This document shows, in pieces, positions 26,349 to 35,113 of a DNA stretch of 44,526 nt (the stretch's first letter is position 1; each line of letters begins with the position of its first letter). Origin of the DNA: DASQBT01 sp049578545 (GTDB lineage Bacteria > Pseudomonadota > Gammaproteobacteria > Burkholderiales > Thiobacillaceae); assembly GCA_049578545.1 (NCBI GenBank), contig JBAUMF010000016.1, forward strand, positions 1 to 44,526, read 5' to 3'. The notes beneath the pieces are model-generated. The model searched no databases. It saw nothing but the letters and a program-made list of their open reading frames with translations, and had not been told where the DNA came from. The position numbers and the translations under genes were made by a program.

Positions 26349-28121
26349 ATGACCACAGCCCAGCGGGTCGTTGTCGACCCCATCACCCGGATTGAAGGCC
26401 ACCTGCGGATTGAGGCCGCGACTGACGATACTGGCAGGATCACACAGGCTTACTCGGCCGGCACCATGGTGCGGGGGATTGAAATCATTTTGCGTGGCCG
26501 CGACCCGCGTGATGCCTGGGCCTTCGCCCAGCGCATTTGCGGCGTGTGTACGCTGGTGCATGGCATTGCTTCCGTTCGCGCCGTGGAGGATGCCCTCAAG
26601 TACGAGATCCCGCCCAATGCAGAACTGATCCGCAACCTGATGATCGGCGCCCAGTATGTGCACGATCACGTCATGCACTTCTATCACCTGCATGCGCTGG
26701 ACTGGGTCGATGTGGTTTCCGCGCTGAAGGCTGACCCCAAGGCCACCTCCGATCTGGCACAAAGCATCAGTGGCTGGCCAAAGTCTTCACCCGGGTATTT
26801 CGCTGATGTTCAGAAGCGCATCAAGACTTTTATCGAATCAGGTCAACTGGGCATATTTGCCAATGGCTACTGGGGACACCCTGCGTACAAGCTGCCACCG
26901 GAAGCCAACCTGATGGCAGTAGCCCATTATCTCGAAGCGCTTGCCTGGCAGCGCGATGTGGCCAAGTTGCACACGATCTTCGGGGGCAAGAATCCGCACC
27001 CCAACTTTGTCGTGGGCGGTGTACCCAGCGCCATCAGCATTCATTCACAGAGCGCTGGGGCTGAAGCGGGTTCCCGGGCGGGCCAGGATGCGACAGCCGT
27101 CAACATCGTTGGCCTGGAAACCGTGCAGAACATCATCAAACAGATGCAGGAGTTCGTCGACCAGGTTTATGTGCCCGATACACTGGCCATTGCATCGTTC
27201 TACAAGGACTGGGGTGCAAGAGGAGAGGGATTGGGCAATTTCCTCTGCTATGGCGATTTCCCCGAAAAGGGCGTCCGGGATACGGACTCATTGATGATTC
27301 CGCGCGGGGTGATTCTCAATCGCGACCTGTCAACGATTCACCCGGTTGATTTGTATGCCGACGGCGAGATTGAGGAATACATCTCCCACTCCTGGTACAA
27401 ATACGGCGCAGGTGACCAGAAGGGCCTGCATCCCTATTTGGGTGAAACAGAACTCAACTACACCGGTCCAAAGCCACCCTACGAACATCTGGATGTCGAT
27501 GCCAAATACTCCTGGCTCAAGTCCCCGCGCTGGAAAGGCAAGTCCGTGGAAGTCGGGCCACTGGCCCGGGTGCTGATGCTCTACGCCAAAGGCCATGCGC
27601 AAACCAGGGACCTGGTCGGCATGACCCTGAGCAAGCTGGATGTGCCGGTACAAGCCCTCTACTCCACCCTGGGACGCACCGCCGCCCGTACGCTCGAAAC
27701 CAAGATCATTGCCGATGCCATGCAGGCTTGGTTCGATCAGCTCATGGCCAACATCAAGGCGGGCGATCTGCGCACATTCAACGAGAAAAAGTGGGATCCT
27801 TCCACCTGGCCAAAGCACGCAAGGGGTGCCGGCTACATGGAAGCCCCAAGAGGCTGTCTTGGCCACTGGATCGTCATTGAAGATGGCCACATTGCCAATT
27901 ATCAGGCCGTCGTCCCCAGCACCTGGAACGCGGGACCACGGGATCCTTCAGGCCAACCTGGTGCCTATGAAGCCGCCTTGCAGGACAACCATATACTGTA
28001 CGACCCCAAACAACCGATCGAAATCCTGCGCACCATCCACAGCTTCGACCCCTGCATTGCCTGCGCAGTACATGTAACCGATCCCGCCGGCGAAGAGTTG
28101 GTGAAAGTGAAAATACGCTAG
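26349..28121 (+). CDS. hynL: HynL, large subunit of Isp-type (group 1e) [NiFe]-hydrogenase
   Basis: This is a 590-residue catalytic subunit. Nickel ligands are C64 and C67 (RICGVC) and C569 and C572 (DPCIACAVH). The maturation protease should cut after H575 and release 15 residues. Compared with the HupL of this window it keeps the standard DPITRIEGH and has an insert around residues 230-250 (SQSAGAEAGSRAGQ). It is the partner of HynS and, through Isp1 and Isp2, of the quinone pool. A short RBS-like GAGGAAA precedes the ATG. Confidence 0.97.
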   Translation: MTTAQRVVVDPITRIEGHLRIEAATDDTGRITQAYSAGTMVRGIEIILRGRDPRDAWAFAQRICGVCTLVHGIASVRAVEDALKYEIPPNAELIRNLMIGAQYVHDHVMHFYHLHALDWVDVVSALKADPKATSDLAQSISGWPKSSPGYFADVQKRIKTFIESGQLGIFANGYWGHPAYKLPPEANLMAVAHYLEALAWQRDVAKLHTIFGGKNPHPNFVVGGVPSAISIHSQSAGAEAGSRAGQDATAVNIVGLETVQNIIKQMQEFVDQVYVPDTLAIASFYKDWGARGEGLGNFLCYGDFPEKGVRDTDSLMIPRGVILNRDLSTIHPVDLYADGEIEEYISHSWYKYGAGDQKGLHPYLGETELNYTGPKPPYEHLDVDAKYSWLKSPRWKGKSVEVGPLARVLMLYAKGHAQTRDLVGMTLSKLDVPVQALYSTLGRTAARTLETKIIADAMQAWFDQLMANIKAGDLRTFNEKKWDPSTWPKHARGAGYMEAPRGCLGHWIVIEDGHIANYQAVVPSTWNAGPRDPSGQPGAYEAALQDNHILYDPKQPIEILRTIHSFDPCIACAVHVTDPAGEELVKVKIR

Positions 28122-28137
28122 GGCCAGTATGGCCTAG
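28118..28137 (+). repeat. Hairpin at the hynL stop codon
   Basis: An inverted repeat overlaps the last codons of hynL: CTAG-G-GCCA, a three-base loop GTA, and TGGC-CTAG. One G is bulged. No T-run follows, so it is not a standard intrinsic terminator. It could stabilise the hydrogenase mRNA 3' end or reduce read-through to the next genes. Confidence 0.35.
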
Positions 28138-28179
28138 GATAAAAGTAGGGAACATTCCCTTTTACTGAAGGTGAATAAA

Positions 28180-28425
28180 ATGGCAAACAAAGTCTATGCA
28201 TGGGGCGGCTGGAAAATGCCGATCTTTCATCCAAGTGACCCGGAGTATTGTGAGTATGGCTGTCCCATCTGCACCCGCGCCCGGCAAGAGGGTCACCCGA
28301 TTGCACGTGGCATTCAAAAGATCGAAATGGCTCTGACGGGAGGGGGCTGCTGGTGGGGTCGCGCACGCATGCGCAAATATGGCGTGCAGCCTAACGAGCG
28401 CATACCGCCGGGGAAGTCTGCATGA
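28180..28425 (+). CDS. Unrecognised 81-residue Cys- and Trp-rich protein after hynL
   Basis: This is a small protein with the segment YCEYGCPICTRARQEGHP, whose three cysteines and a histidine could form a metal site, plus TGGGCWWGRARMRKYG. I do not know the family. The ATG at 28180 is preferred over the GTG at 28171 because GAAGGTG lies at the right distance before it. It lies 58 bases after hynL and before the ATPase operon. It could be a hydrogenase accessory protein, but this is only a guess from location. Confidence 0.65.
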   Translation: MANKVYAWGGWKMPIFHPSDPEYCEYGCPICTRARQEGHPIARGIQKIEMALTGGGCWWGRARMRKYGVQPNERIPPGKSA

Positions 28426-28468
28426 TTGAGGTGAACACTGAGTAAATGACTACTTAAGGAAAGTGCGT

Positions 28469-28498
28469 ATGAAACAAACCCGAATGTTTGCGTCATGA
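28469..28498 (+). promoter_or_regulatory. Possible 9-residue leader peptide before the ATPase operon
   Basis: An ATG with a good upstream AAGGAAAG site opens a frame that reads MKQTRMFAS. It ends at a TGA that overlaps the ATG of the first ATPase gene (ATGATG). The strong ribosome site in front of such a short frame is noticeable, because the first ATPase gene itself has no good site. It may deliver ribosomes to that gene by coupling. Confidence 0.35.
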
Positions 28499-28812
28499 TG
28501 GAAATCATTGATCGCCTGCTCGACGCAGAGGCCCGGGCTGAAGCTATTGTCGATGAAGCCAACAGACAGAAGCAGGTTCTCATCAAAGAGGCGCAAGAAA
28601 AGGGTGACTTGATAGAACAGCAATTTGAAACCAATCGCGATCATTTGCGCGCTCCTTTCCTGAAGGAGGCTGAAGCCCGTGCCGCTGACGCAATAGCCGA
28701 ACTCAACCGCAAGTACCTGGAGCGCCAGCGGACTCTCAGGGAGCTGGCTGAACAACACGAGGCCGAGGCAGTCGCAGCAGCCGTTGCGCTCATATTGGAT
28801 CCTTCGCACTAG
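28495..28812 (+). CDS. V/A-type ATPase peripheral-stalk subunit H/G (coiled coil)
   Basis: This is a 105-residue protein that is almost entirely charged alpha-helix with heptad character (LLDAEARAEAIVDEANRQ and similar). This is the usual form of the small stalk subunit (NtpF, or Thermus G) that pairs with subunit E. It is the first gene of a nine-gene ATPase operon. The assignment rests on coiled-coil form and position rather than on strong motifs. Confidence 0.75.
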   Translation: MMEIIDRLLDAEARAEAIVDEANRQKQVLIKEAQEKGDLIEQQFETNRDHLRAPFLKEAEARAADAIAELNRKYLERQRTLRELAEQHEAEAVAAAVALILDPSH

Positions 28813-28845
28813 AGTTGACCAGCAACGGATTCCATACATCCAGCC

Positions 28846-29862
28846 ATGCAGCAGGCCTACCTTAACACCCGCGTCAGCCTGTTTTCCAATCGTCTCTGGC
28901 CTCCGGGTGCATTCGATAAGCTATCGGGACAGCCAAGCGAACAGGTGAAACGCAAGCTAAGCGAAAAAGGCCTGGGTTTTCTCGTACCTGGTCAAAGCGC
29001 CGCCGACACGCTGTCCCTGGAAGCGCAAATTACCATGACGTTGCTGGATGAAGCACGCATCCTGCTGCGCCCCCTGCAAGGAGCATCACGCCAGTTTCTT
29101 GCCTACTGGCTTGAGCGCTTTGAAATTTCCAATATCAAGACAATCATTCGGGCCAAGCTAGCTCAGGAAAAGGCTGCTTCCATTACTCCACGGCTGGCTG
29201 ACCTTGGACCCTTTGCCCGCCTTGATTTGGCAACCTTGGTCCACGTGGAAGATGTCGATGAACTGTTGTACCGGCTGGAAACCGGACCGTACTCCGTAAT
29301 CGCGCGCAACGGGCGCAACGCTTTTGAAGACAGCCGCGACCCGTTCATGCTGGATGCCACTCTGGACAGAACCTATTATGAAGTTCTGGCCCGTATGGGA
29401 CGCACGCAGGAAACCGACGCGGGCAAGCCATTCCAGGAGCTGATGGCCGGCCTGATCGATCCCGTCAATCTGGTGTGGCTCTTGCGTTATCGCTTCAACT
29501 ACAACCTGCCTCCCGCACAGGTCTATTATCTGTTGCCTGGCAACGGCTATCGAATATCGGGCACCCTGCTTAAAGATCTGGTCTCTCAGCATAATCTGGA
29601 AGCCGTTATTGAGACTCTTCCGCCAGGCATTAAGAAGGCCATTGGTGCCGCGCGGAGCATTCCTGCCATCTCCATGCAACTGGAACAGGACGCTGCCCGC
29701 ACTGCGCGTCGGATCATTGCAGGCAGGGCACATGTGCTGGCACGCTGCTTCGCCTATCTGATTTTGCGGGAACGTGATTTGCGGCGGGCTCGGGCCATCA
29801 GTCGTGGGTATCATTTGGGCCTGGGTAAGGACAGCCTGTGGGCTGCCATTGGAAATCTCTAG
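28846..29862 (+). CDS. ntpC: V/A-type ATPase subunit C (central-stalk socket)
   Basis: This is a 338-residue helical protein of the V-ATPase C/d family that connects the rotor shaft (D/F) with the membrane ring. The N-terminal AYLNTRVSLF and the NIKTIIRAKL and DPVNLVWLLRYRFNY segments resemble the family's three-fold repeated helical unit. Here subunit C comes before I and K, whereas in Enterococcus and Thermus it follows E. Confidence 0.85.
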   Translation: MQQAYLNTRVSLFSNRLWPPGAFDKLSGQPSEQVKRKLSEKGLGFLVPGQSAADTLSLEAQITMTLLDEARILLRPLQGASRQFLAYWLERFEISNIKTIIRAKLAQEKAASITPRLADLGPFARLDLATLVHVEDVDELLYRLETGPYSVIARNGRNAFEDSRDPFMLDATLDRTYYEVLARMGRTQETDAGKPFQELMAGLIDPVNLVWLLRYRFNYNLPPAQVYYLLPGNGYRISGTLLKDLVSQHNLEAVIETLPPGIKKAIGAARSIPAISMQLEQDAARTARRIIAGRAHVLARCFAYLILRERDLRRARAISRGYHLGLGKDSLWAAIGNL

Positions 29863-29878
29863 GTAAATAACCCCGCCC

Positions 29879-31810
29879 ATGTTTCGCGCTCGACCCCTTT
29901 ACCACATGACGCTCTGGTGCTTGGCAGGTGAAGCGCAGGGTGTGGCTCTTTTGCTCGCCCAAGAAGGTGTCTACAACCCCTCGCCTGCTTTGCAGACCGA
30001 ATTGCCCGACACTGCAGGGCAGGAATACCGCGAGACCTATTTTGAAGCACGGTCCCGGCTCGACAAGATCCTCCCCATTTGTGGACCAAAGAAACGTCCA
30101 CCCCTACCGCCAGATGCGCTGCCCCCCACTCTTGCAGAATTGCAATCAATCAACCGCCAGCTTGGAGAGATATGGCACGTCTGTTCAGACTATCAGGTGG
30201 AGGAAGATGAGCTCGAACAACAGAAACGTCAGCTGGCAGCGCTGGAGGACACCTATTCCCGAATGCAGAATCTGCACCAGAACATCAGCGCATTGCTGCA
30301 GGCCGATTCTCTTCTCAAGGTACATATCGGCCAGGTTCCAACTTCCAATGTATACCGCCTGCAGGACGCTCTGGAGTTGGCAGGCAATCTGCTATTACCC
30401 TTCGATCATTCCGGCGACCATACCTTTGCCCTGATCGCCGGAATACCCCGCAAGGAGGAACTGGGTAATCTGCTTGCGCAGGCCGGATGGCGGGACCTTT
30501 CAATTCCGCCCGAACTGCAAACCCATCCCCAAGTCGCCGGGGCCTTCCTCCAGTCAGAAAAGGGACGGCTGCAGGAAAGAACCCTCACTCAACGCGATCT
30601 AAAAGCACAAAGCCTTGGACATTATTCAGAAGATATCAATACAGTCTGGACCAGTCTGATCCTGGCCAAGCCCATGGCTGAATCCGCGCTCAGCGCGGTC
30701 AAGAAAAAGGGTTCTCTGACTGCTTTTACCGGATGGATCCCCCATCGGGCACTGCCAACACTCAAAGCAGCGTTGGACCAGCACTTTCCCCAGCGCTACC
30801 TGCTGGATGTCCGCGAGCCATTCTCTCAAGAACCTTCCCCCATTCCATCTTTGCTAACCTACCCAGCCTGGCTTAAGCCCTTTATTCCTCTGGTGCGGAG
30901 TTATGGCGTGCCGCGTTATGGCGAGTTTGACCCGGCCCTGCTATTTGCCTTTTCCTACCTGCTGTTGTTTGGTGCAATGTTCGGCGATGTAGGCCATGGC
31001 ACCACGCTGATGGTTTTGTCGCGTTTCCTCAGAGGCAAACTTGCCTGGTTGCGCCCGGTCGGATTGCTTGCCGGAATTTCTGCATGCGCGTTTGGCGTGT
31101 TGTACGGGAGCGTATTTGGTTTTGAAGACCTGATTCATCCTGTCTGGATGTCACCGATGCACGATGCCACCCGCATGCTTGAGCTGGCCATACTCAGCGG
31201 TGTAGGGTTCATCTCCGCCACCTTTGTGATCAACATCTATAACCGACTTGTTGAAGGCACACTGACCAGCGCCCTGTTCGACGGCCGTGGACTGGCAGGT
31301 CTGCTGTTTTATTCGGGAGCCGTTCTGGGTCTGGGCAAGCTGATCCACGGTTATGAGTTTGGCATCTGGAATGCAGCCTTCAGCCTCTTTGGCCTGACCT
31401 TGATCACATTACGAAACTGGAACAAGAGCCATGCTGCACTGCCGGAACGGTCTTTGGTAACGATTATTGAGACCCTGGAAACCGCCACCAATCTATTTGC
31501 CAATACCCTGTCTTTTCTGCGCGTTGCGGCCTTCAGCCTTAACCATGTGGCACTGGCACTGGCCGTGTTTACCCTTGCCGGCAGTTTAGGCACGACCGGA
31601 CACTGGGCCACGATCGTTATGGGAAATGTGGTTATCATTGTGCTGGAAGGCGGGATCGTGGCAATTCAATCACTCAGATTGATGTATTACGAAGGTTTTT
31701 CCCGCTTCTTCAGCGGTGACGGCATCGAATTCAAACCCCTTGGAATTGAGACAGATATTCAGCCGGTTGCTGATCGCAAGGGGACATTCGCTTTTAAATC
31801 AGGCTCATAA
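29879..31810 (+). CDS. ntpI: V/A-type ATPase membrane stator subunit I (a)
   Basis: This is a 643-residue protein. The N-terminal half is soluble with coiled-coil segments (LEQQKRQLAALEDTYSRMQ region). The C-terminal half has about seven or eight membrane helices beginning near residue 345 (LLFAFSYLLLFGAMFGDVGHG). The segment NTLSFLRVAAFSLNHVALA carries the Arg that faces the rotor-ring carboxylate. It is the ion half-channel subunit of Vo. It follows ntpC by 16 bases. Confidence 0.93.
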   Translation: MFRARPLYHMTLWCLAGEAQGVALLLAQEGVYNPSPALQTELPDTAGQEYRETYFEARSRLDKILPICGPKKRPPLPPDALPPTLAELQSINRQLGEIWHVCSDYQVEEDELEQQKRQLAALEDTYSRMQNLHQNISALLQADSLLKVHIGQVPTSNVYRLQDALELAGNLLLPFDHSGDHTFALIAGIPRKEELGNLLAQAGWRDLSIPPELQTHPQVAGAFLQSEKGRLQERTLTQRDLKAQSLGHYSEDINTVWTSLILAKPMAESALSAVKKKGSLTAFTGWIPHRALPTLKAALDQHFPQRYLLDVREPFSQEPSPIPSLLTYPAWLKPFIPLVRSYGVPRYGEFDPALLFAFSYLLLFGAMFGDVGHGTTLMVLSRFLRGKLAWLRPVGLLAGISACAFGVLYGSVFGFEDLIHPVWMSPMHDATRMLELAILSGVGFISATFVINIYNRLVEGTLTSALFDGRGLAGLLFYSGAVLGLGKLIHGYEFGIWNAAFSLFGLTLITLRNWNKSHAALPERSLVTIIETLETATNLFANTLSFLRVAAFSLNHVALALAVFTLAGSLGTTGHWATIVMGNVVIIVLEGGIVAIQSLRLMYYEGFSRFFSGDGIEFKPLGIETDIQPVADRKGTFAFKSGS

Positions 31811-31827
31811 ATAAAGGGAGAGTTACC

Positions 31828-32271
31828 ATGATGTGGCTGATCGGATTGATGGGGTTGTGCGTGCTGGGGCTCATAGTGGCTGGCATCGTGCTGGAATTCG
31901 CTCCCCGCCCCCTGCCTTCAAATGCCACACGCTGGCTCAAGGGCGGCATGCTGGCCAATGTCCTGGTTTATGCGCTGGCCCTGTCAGGGGTCTTGCTGCT
32001 GGGCACAAATGAGGTACTTGCCGCCGAGCCGATAATCCCGGTAAAAGATATATCGCTGGGCCTCGGTCTTGCACTCATTGGTGTTGGCTTGCCGACTGGC
32101 CTTGCGGCAATCGGCGCTGCCATCGCACTTGGCCCGGTTGGTTCGGCCGCTCTCGCGGTGATCGCCGAGAAGCCGGAACTCTTTGGCCGCACCCTGATTT
32201 ATCTGGGGCTGGCTGAAGGAATCGCAATCTACGGCCTGGTCATGTCCATTCTGTTGCTTGGCAAGCTCTAA
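31828..32271 (+). CDS. ntpK: V/A-type ATPase rotor-ring subunit K (c)
   Basis: This is a 147-residue proteolipid. Two N-terminal hydrophobic helices (1-65) come first and end in a signal-like EVLAAEP. The c-type hairpin follows. The ion-binding Glu is in LGLAEGIAIYGL near residue 131. The Gln of Na+-binding rings (usually IAQG) is replaced by IALG, and the residue after Glu is Gly rather than Thr. This suggests proton rather than sodium coupling (inference). AAAGGGAGAG is a good ribosome site. Confidence 0.9.
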   Translation: MMWLIGLMGLCVLGLIVAGIVLEFAPRPLPSNATRWLKGGMLANVLVYALALSGVLLLGTNEVLAAEPIIPVKDISLGLGLALIGVGLPTGLAAIGAAIALGPVGSAALAVIAEKPELFGRTLIYLGLAEGIAIYGLVMSILLLGKL

Positions 32272-32278
32272 TTAGTCT

Positions 32279-32671
32279 ATGCCTGATCTAGCTTCGCCTC
32301 CTCGAAGCCCCGGCCGTCTCGTCGTGATGGGCAGCGCGGGCCTGACCGAAGGGTTCAGTCTGATTGGTGCAGAGGTTTATCCACAAGCCGATCAAGCCAA
32401 GGTGGAAGAAGTGCTGGAAAGGCTGGTGAGAGAAGGCGCTGAAGCACTGGTGCTTCTGGAAGCCAACCTTGCACATGCCGAAGGCCACTGGCTTAACCGT
32501 CTTCGCAATGAGGGCGGCAGCATTCTGGTAACCGAACTGCCTCCACTGTCTGCACCCCAGGATTACACACCGGCCGTGGACGCAGTTGTGCGCACTGTAC
32601 TTGGCGCAGACGCGTTAAGGGAAATTCAACACATGACCAAAACCTCCGATCCCACTTCCGATACCCACTGA
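32279..32671 (+). CDS. ntpG: V/A-type ATPase subunit F
   Basis: This is a 130-residue protein with the subunit F fold pattern: an N-terminal strand LVVMGSAGLTEGFSLIGAEV, then EGAEALVLLEANL, then GGSILVTELPPL. It sits on the central rotor shaft with D. It has about 10 extra residues at the N-terminus and a Thr/Ser-rich tail. The next gene starts after one base. Confidence 0.85.
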   Translation: MPDLASPPRSPGRLVVMGSAGLTEGFSLIGAEVYPQADQAKVEEVLERLVREGAEALVLLEANLAHAEGHWLNRLRNEGGSILVTELPPLSAPQDYTPAVDAVVRTVLGADALREIQHMTKTSDPTSDTH

Positions 32672-32672
32672 A

Positions 32673-33323
32673 ATGGAAAGCGAAACCCAAGTCAGTCAAT
32701 TGGAAACCGCACTGCTGAACCAGGCCCAAACCCTGGCCCGGGAAGAAATGCGCAATGCGGAAGTCGTTTGCAACCGGATCAGAAGCGAAGCGTCCGCCCG
32801 TTTGAATTTGCTTGAGGAGCGGGAAATCCTCTCTGCCAAAGCAGACGCAGAACGTTTGTTTCGCCGCCGGGTACAGGCAGAGGAAACTCATTTGTCCGGT
32901 GATCTGGACCGGTTGCGGTGGACGCTATCCGAAGCTGTCTTGTCCAAGGTACGAGAAGGCTTGATCAGTCTGACGCAGGATCAGACACGCTATTTCGAGG
33001 TACTGTCCGCATTTCTTGCTGAAGGGGTACATACCCTTCCCGCAGGCCGGCTTGTGGCCGAGGTCAATGCGACAGACCTGAGCCGTCTGCACCCTGTGTG
33101 GGCAGATTTCACGCGAATTTCAGTCCCTGATTGCGATATCGAACTGGCTGGACATAACCTGCCGAGTATCGGCGGCATGCGCCTTCGCACGGAAGATAAC
33201 CGGGTACGGCTGGATCAAACGTTTGAATCCCGCATGGCAAGACTGGAACAAGACCTCGCCCGCGTTGCAATGGAGCAGCTTTTCTCTGGCCGACCCAACC
33301 TGGACCAGCTTATACAGTTGTAG
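32673..33323 (+). CDS. ntpE: V/A-type ATPase peripheral-stalk subunit E
   Basis: This is a 216-residue protein. The first 90 residues are a charged coiled coil and the rest is a mixed globular domain ending in a short C-terminal helix (EQDLARVAMEQLFSG). This is the layout of subunit E, which pairs with the small stalk subunit and binds the top of V1. It is directly followed by the catalytic subunit gene (2-base gap). Confidence 0.85.
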   Translation: MESETQVSQLETALLNQAQTLAREEMRNAEVVCNRIRSEASARLNLLEEREILSAKADAERLFRRRVQAEETHLSGDLDRLRWTLSEAVLSKVREGLISLTQDQTRYFEVLSAFLAEGVHTLPAGRLVAEVNATDLSRLHPVWADFTRISVPDCDIELAGHNLPSIGGMRLRTEDNRVRLDQTFESRMARLEQDLARVAMEQLFSGRPNLDQLIQL

Positions 33324-33325
33324 CC

Positions 33326-35113
33326 ATGGGAAAAATCCTCGCAATCAACGGACCACTGGTTCGACTGGAACTCCCCCAGACCAGCATCGGCGAGCAGGTC
33401 AGGGTCGGTGATTTGAGGCTGGTCGGCGAGGTCATCAGCCGCGAGGGAGATACTGCCCTTGCGCAATTGTACGAAAATACCGAAGGACTGCGCCCTGGCG
33501 AAACAGCTGAAGGCCTGGGTTATCCGCTGTCGGTGGAATTGGGGCCCGGCCTGATCGGCACAATTTTTGATGGCATCCAGCGCCCGCTCACAGCGATCCG
33601 ACAACTGAGTGGCGATTACATCTCACGCGGCATTGAAGTCGCCTCCCTCGATCGTGACAAGCACTGGCCATTCGTTCCCCGCGCCGAACGCGTGGGCATC
33701 CGTTTGCAGGGAGGAGAAGTGTTGGGCACAGTGCAGGAAACGCCCAGCATTGAACACCGCATTCTTGCTCCTCCCAATGCAGTTGGCGAGTTGCTTGAGC
33801 TGGCGCCGGCAGGTGACTATGGCGTTGAAGATAGTATCGCCCATCTGCGTCAACCGGATGGATCGATCCGAAAACTTCAACTGTTTCACCGCTGGCCGGT
33901 GCGCACGCCGCGCCCCTATCGCAATCGCGATCATGCCGTGGTTCCGCTGATAACAGGGCAACGCATCCTTGATACCTTTTACCCGCTCCTGAAAGGCGGC
34001 AAGGCCGCCATCCCCGGACCCTTTGGCGCCGGGAAAACCATGCTGCAGCATCAGATTGCGCGCTGGTGTAATGCCCAGATCGTGATCTATGTTGGGTGCG
34101 GTGAACGGGGCAATGAACTGACCGACATCCTTGAATCGATGCCGAAACTGACTGACCCTCATTCAGGCCGTCCCCTCATGGAACGCACGCTGCTGGTCGC
34201 CAACACCTCCAACATGCCAGTGGTGGCGCGCGAAGCCTCCATCTATGTCGGTATTACACTGGCCGAGTATTTTCGCGATCAGGGCTACGATGTCGTGATG
34301 GTGGCCGACTCCACCAGCCGGTGGGCCGAGGCGCTACGCGAGGTATCCGGCCGTCTTGGCCAGATGCCGGTCGAAGAAGGCTATCCCGCTTACCTCGGCT
34401 CACGGCTCGCTGCCTTCTACGAGAGAGCCGGACGTGTTGAAACGCTGTCCGGTGACCATGGATCGGTTTCTCTCATTGGCGCTGTTTCTCCTCCTGGTGG
34501 CGATTTCTCAGAGCCGGTAACCAGTCATACCAAGGAAATCATCCAGACATTCTGGGCCCTGTCCAAGGAACTGGCCGATGCGCGTCATTACCCCGCCATC
34601 GACTGGCTGGAAAGTTTCTCCGGCTATGTTGGACCCGCTGCCCAGTGGTGGGCTGAAAACGTCGATCGAGCCTGGGAAGATGCGCGGGCACATGCGCTCG
34701 CCTTGCTGGTTCAGTCGGAAGAATTGCAGCGCATCGTCAATCTCGTCGGCGTGGAGGCCTTGTCCGGCGAGCAACGCTGGGCCCTGGAATCCGCCACCCT
34801 GATCAAGGAAGGTCTTCTGCAGCAAAGCGCTATCGATGAGATCGACAGCTATTGCGGCCCCAAAAAACAATTTGTCCTGCTATCCGGATTACTCGACATT
34901 CACGTTGAAGGGCTCAAGCTCGTCAAGCTTGGGGTACCCGTGCAGCGCCTTCTCCAGATGCCCCTCGTCAATCAGTCGAGACGATGGAAAAGCAGTTATC
35001 GGGAGGACGAGCTGCACGAACTGGAGGAGAAGACCGAAGCCGTGACCAGCGAGTTCCAAAAGCTCAGACTGGACTATATTTCTCAGTCAACGACTATCCC
35101 GAGTGCGCCGTGA
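33326..35113 (+). CDS. ntpA: V/A-type ATPase catalytic subunit A
   Basis: This is the 595-residue catalytic subunit. The Walker A motif GPFGAGKT is at residues 231-238, preceded by the A-subunit-specific bulge domain (about 110-200). GCGERGNE, the VMVADSTSRWAEALRE segment (Walker B region) and the SPPGGDFSEPVT segment follow. All catalytic residues expected appear present, so the enzyme should be active. Its TGA overlaps the GTG start of subunit B. Confidence 0.97.
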   Translation: MGKILAINGPLVRLELPQTSIGEQVRVGDLRLVGEVISREGDTALAQLYENTEGLRPGETAEGLGYPLSVELGPGLIGTIFDGIQRPLTAIRQLSGDYISRGIEVASLDRDKHWPFVPRAERVGIRLQGGEVLGTVQETPSIEHRILAPPNAVGELLELAPAGDYGVEDSIAHLRQPDGSIRKLQLFHRWPVRTPRPYRNRDHAVVPLITGQRILDTFYPLLKGGKAAIPGPFGAGKTMLQHQIARWCNAQIVIYVGCGERGNELTDILESMPKLTDPHSGRPLMERTLLVANTSNMPVVAREASIYVGITLAEYFRDQGYDVVMVADSTSRWAEALREVSGRLGQMPVEEGYPAYLGSRLAAFYERAGRVETLSGDHGSVSLIGAVSPPGGDFSEPVTSHTKEIIQTFWALSKELADARHYPAIDWLESFSGYVGPAAQWWAENVDRAWEDARAHALALLVQSEELQRIVNLVGVEALSGEQRWALESATLIKEGLLQQSAIDEIDSYCGPKKQFVLLSGLLDIHVEGLKLVKLGVPVQRLLQMPLVNQSRRWKSSYREDELHELEEKTEAVTSEFQKLRLDYISQSTTIPSAP

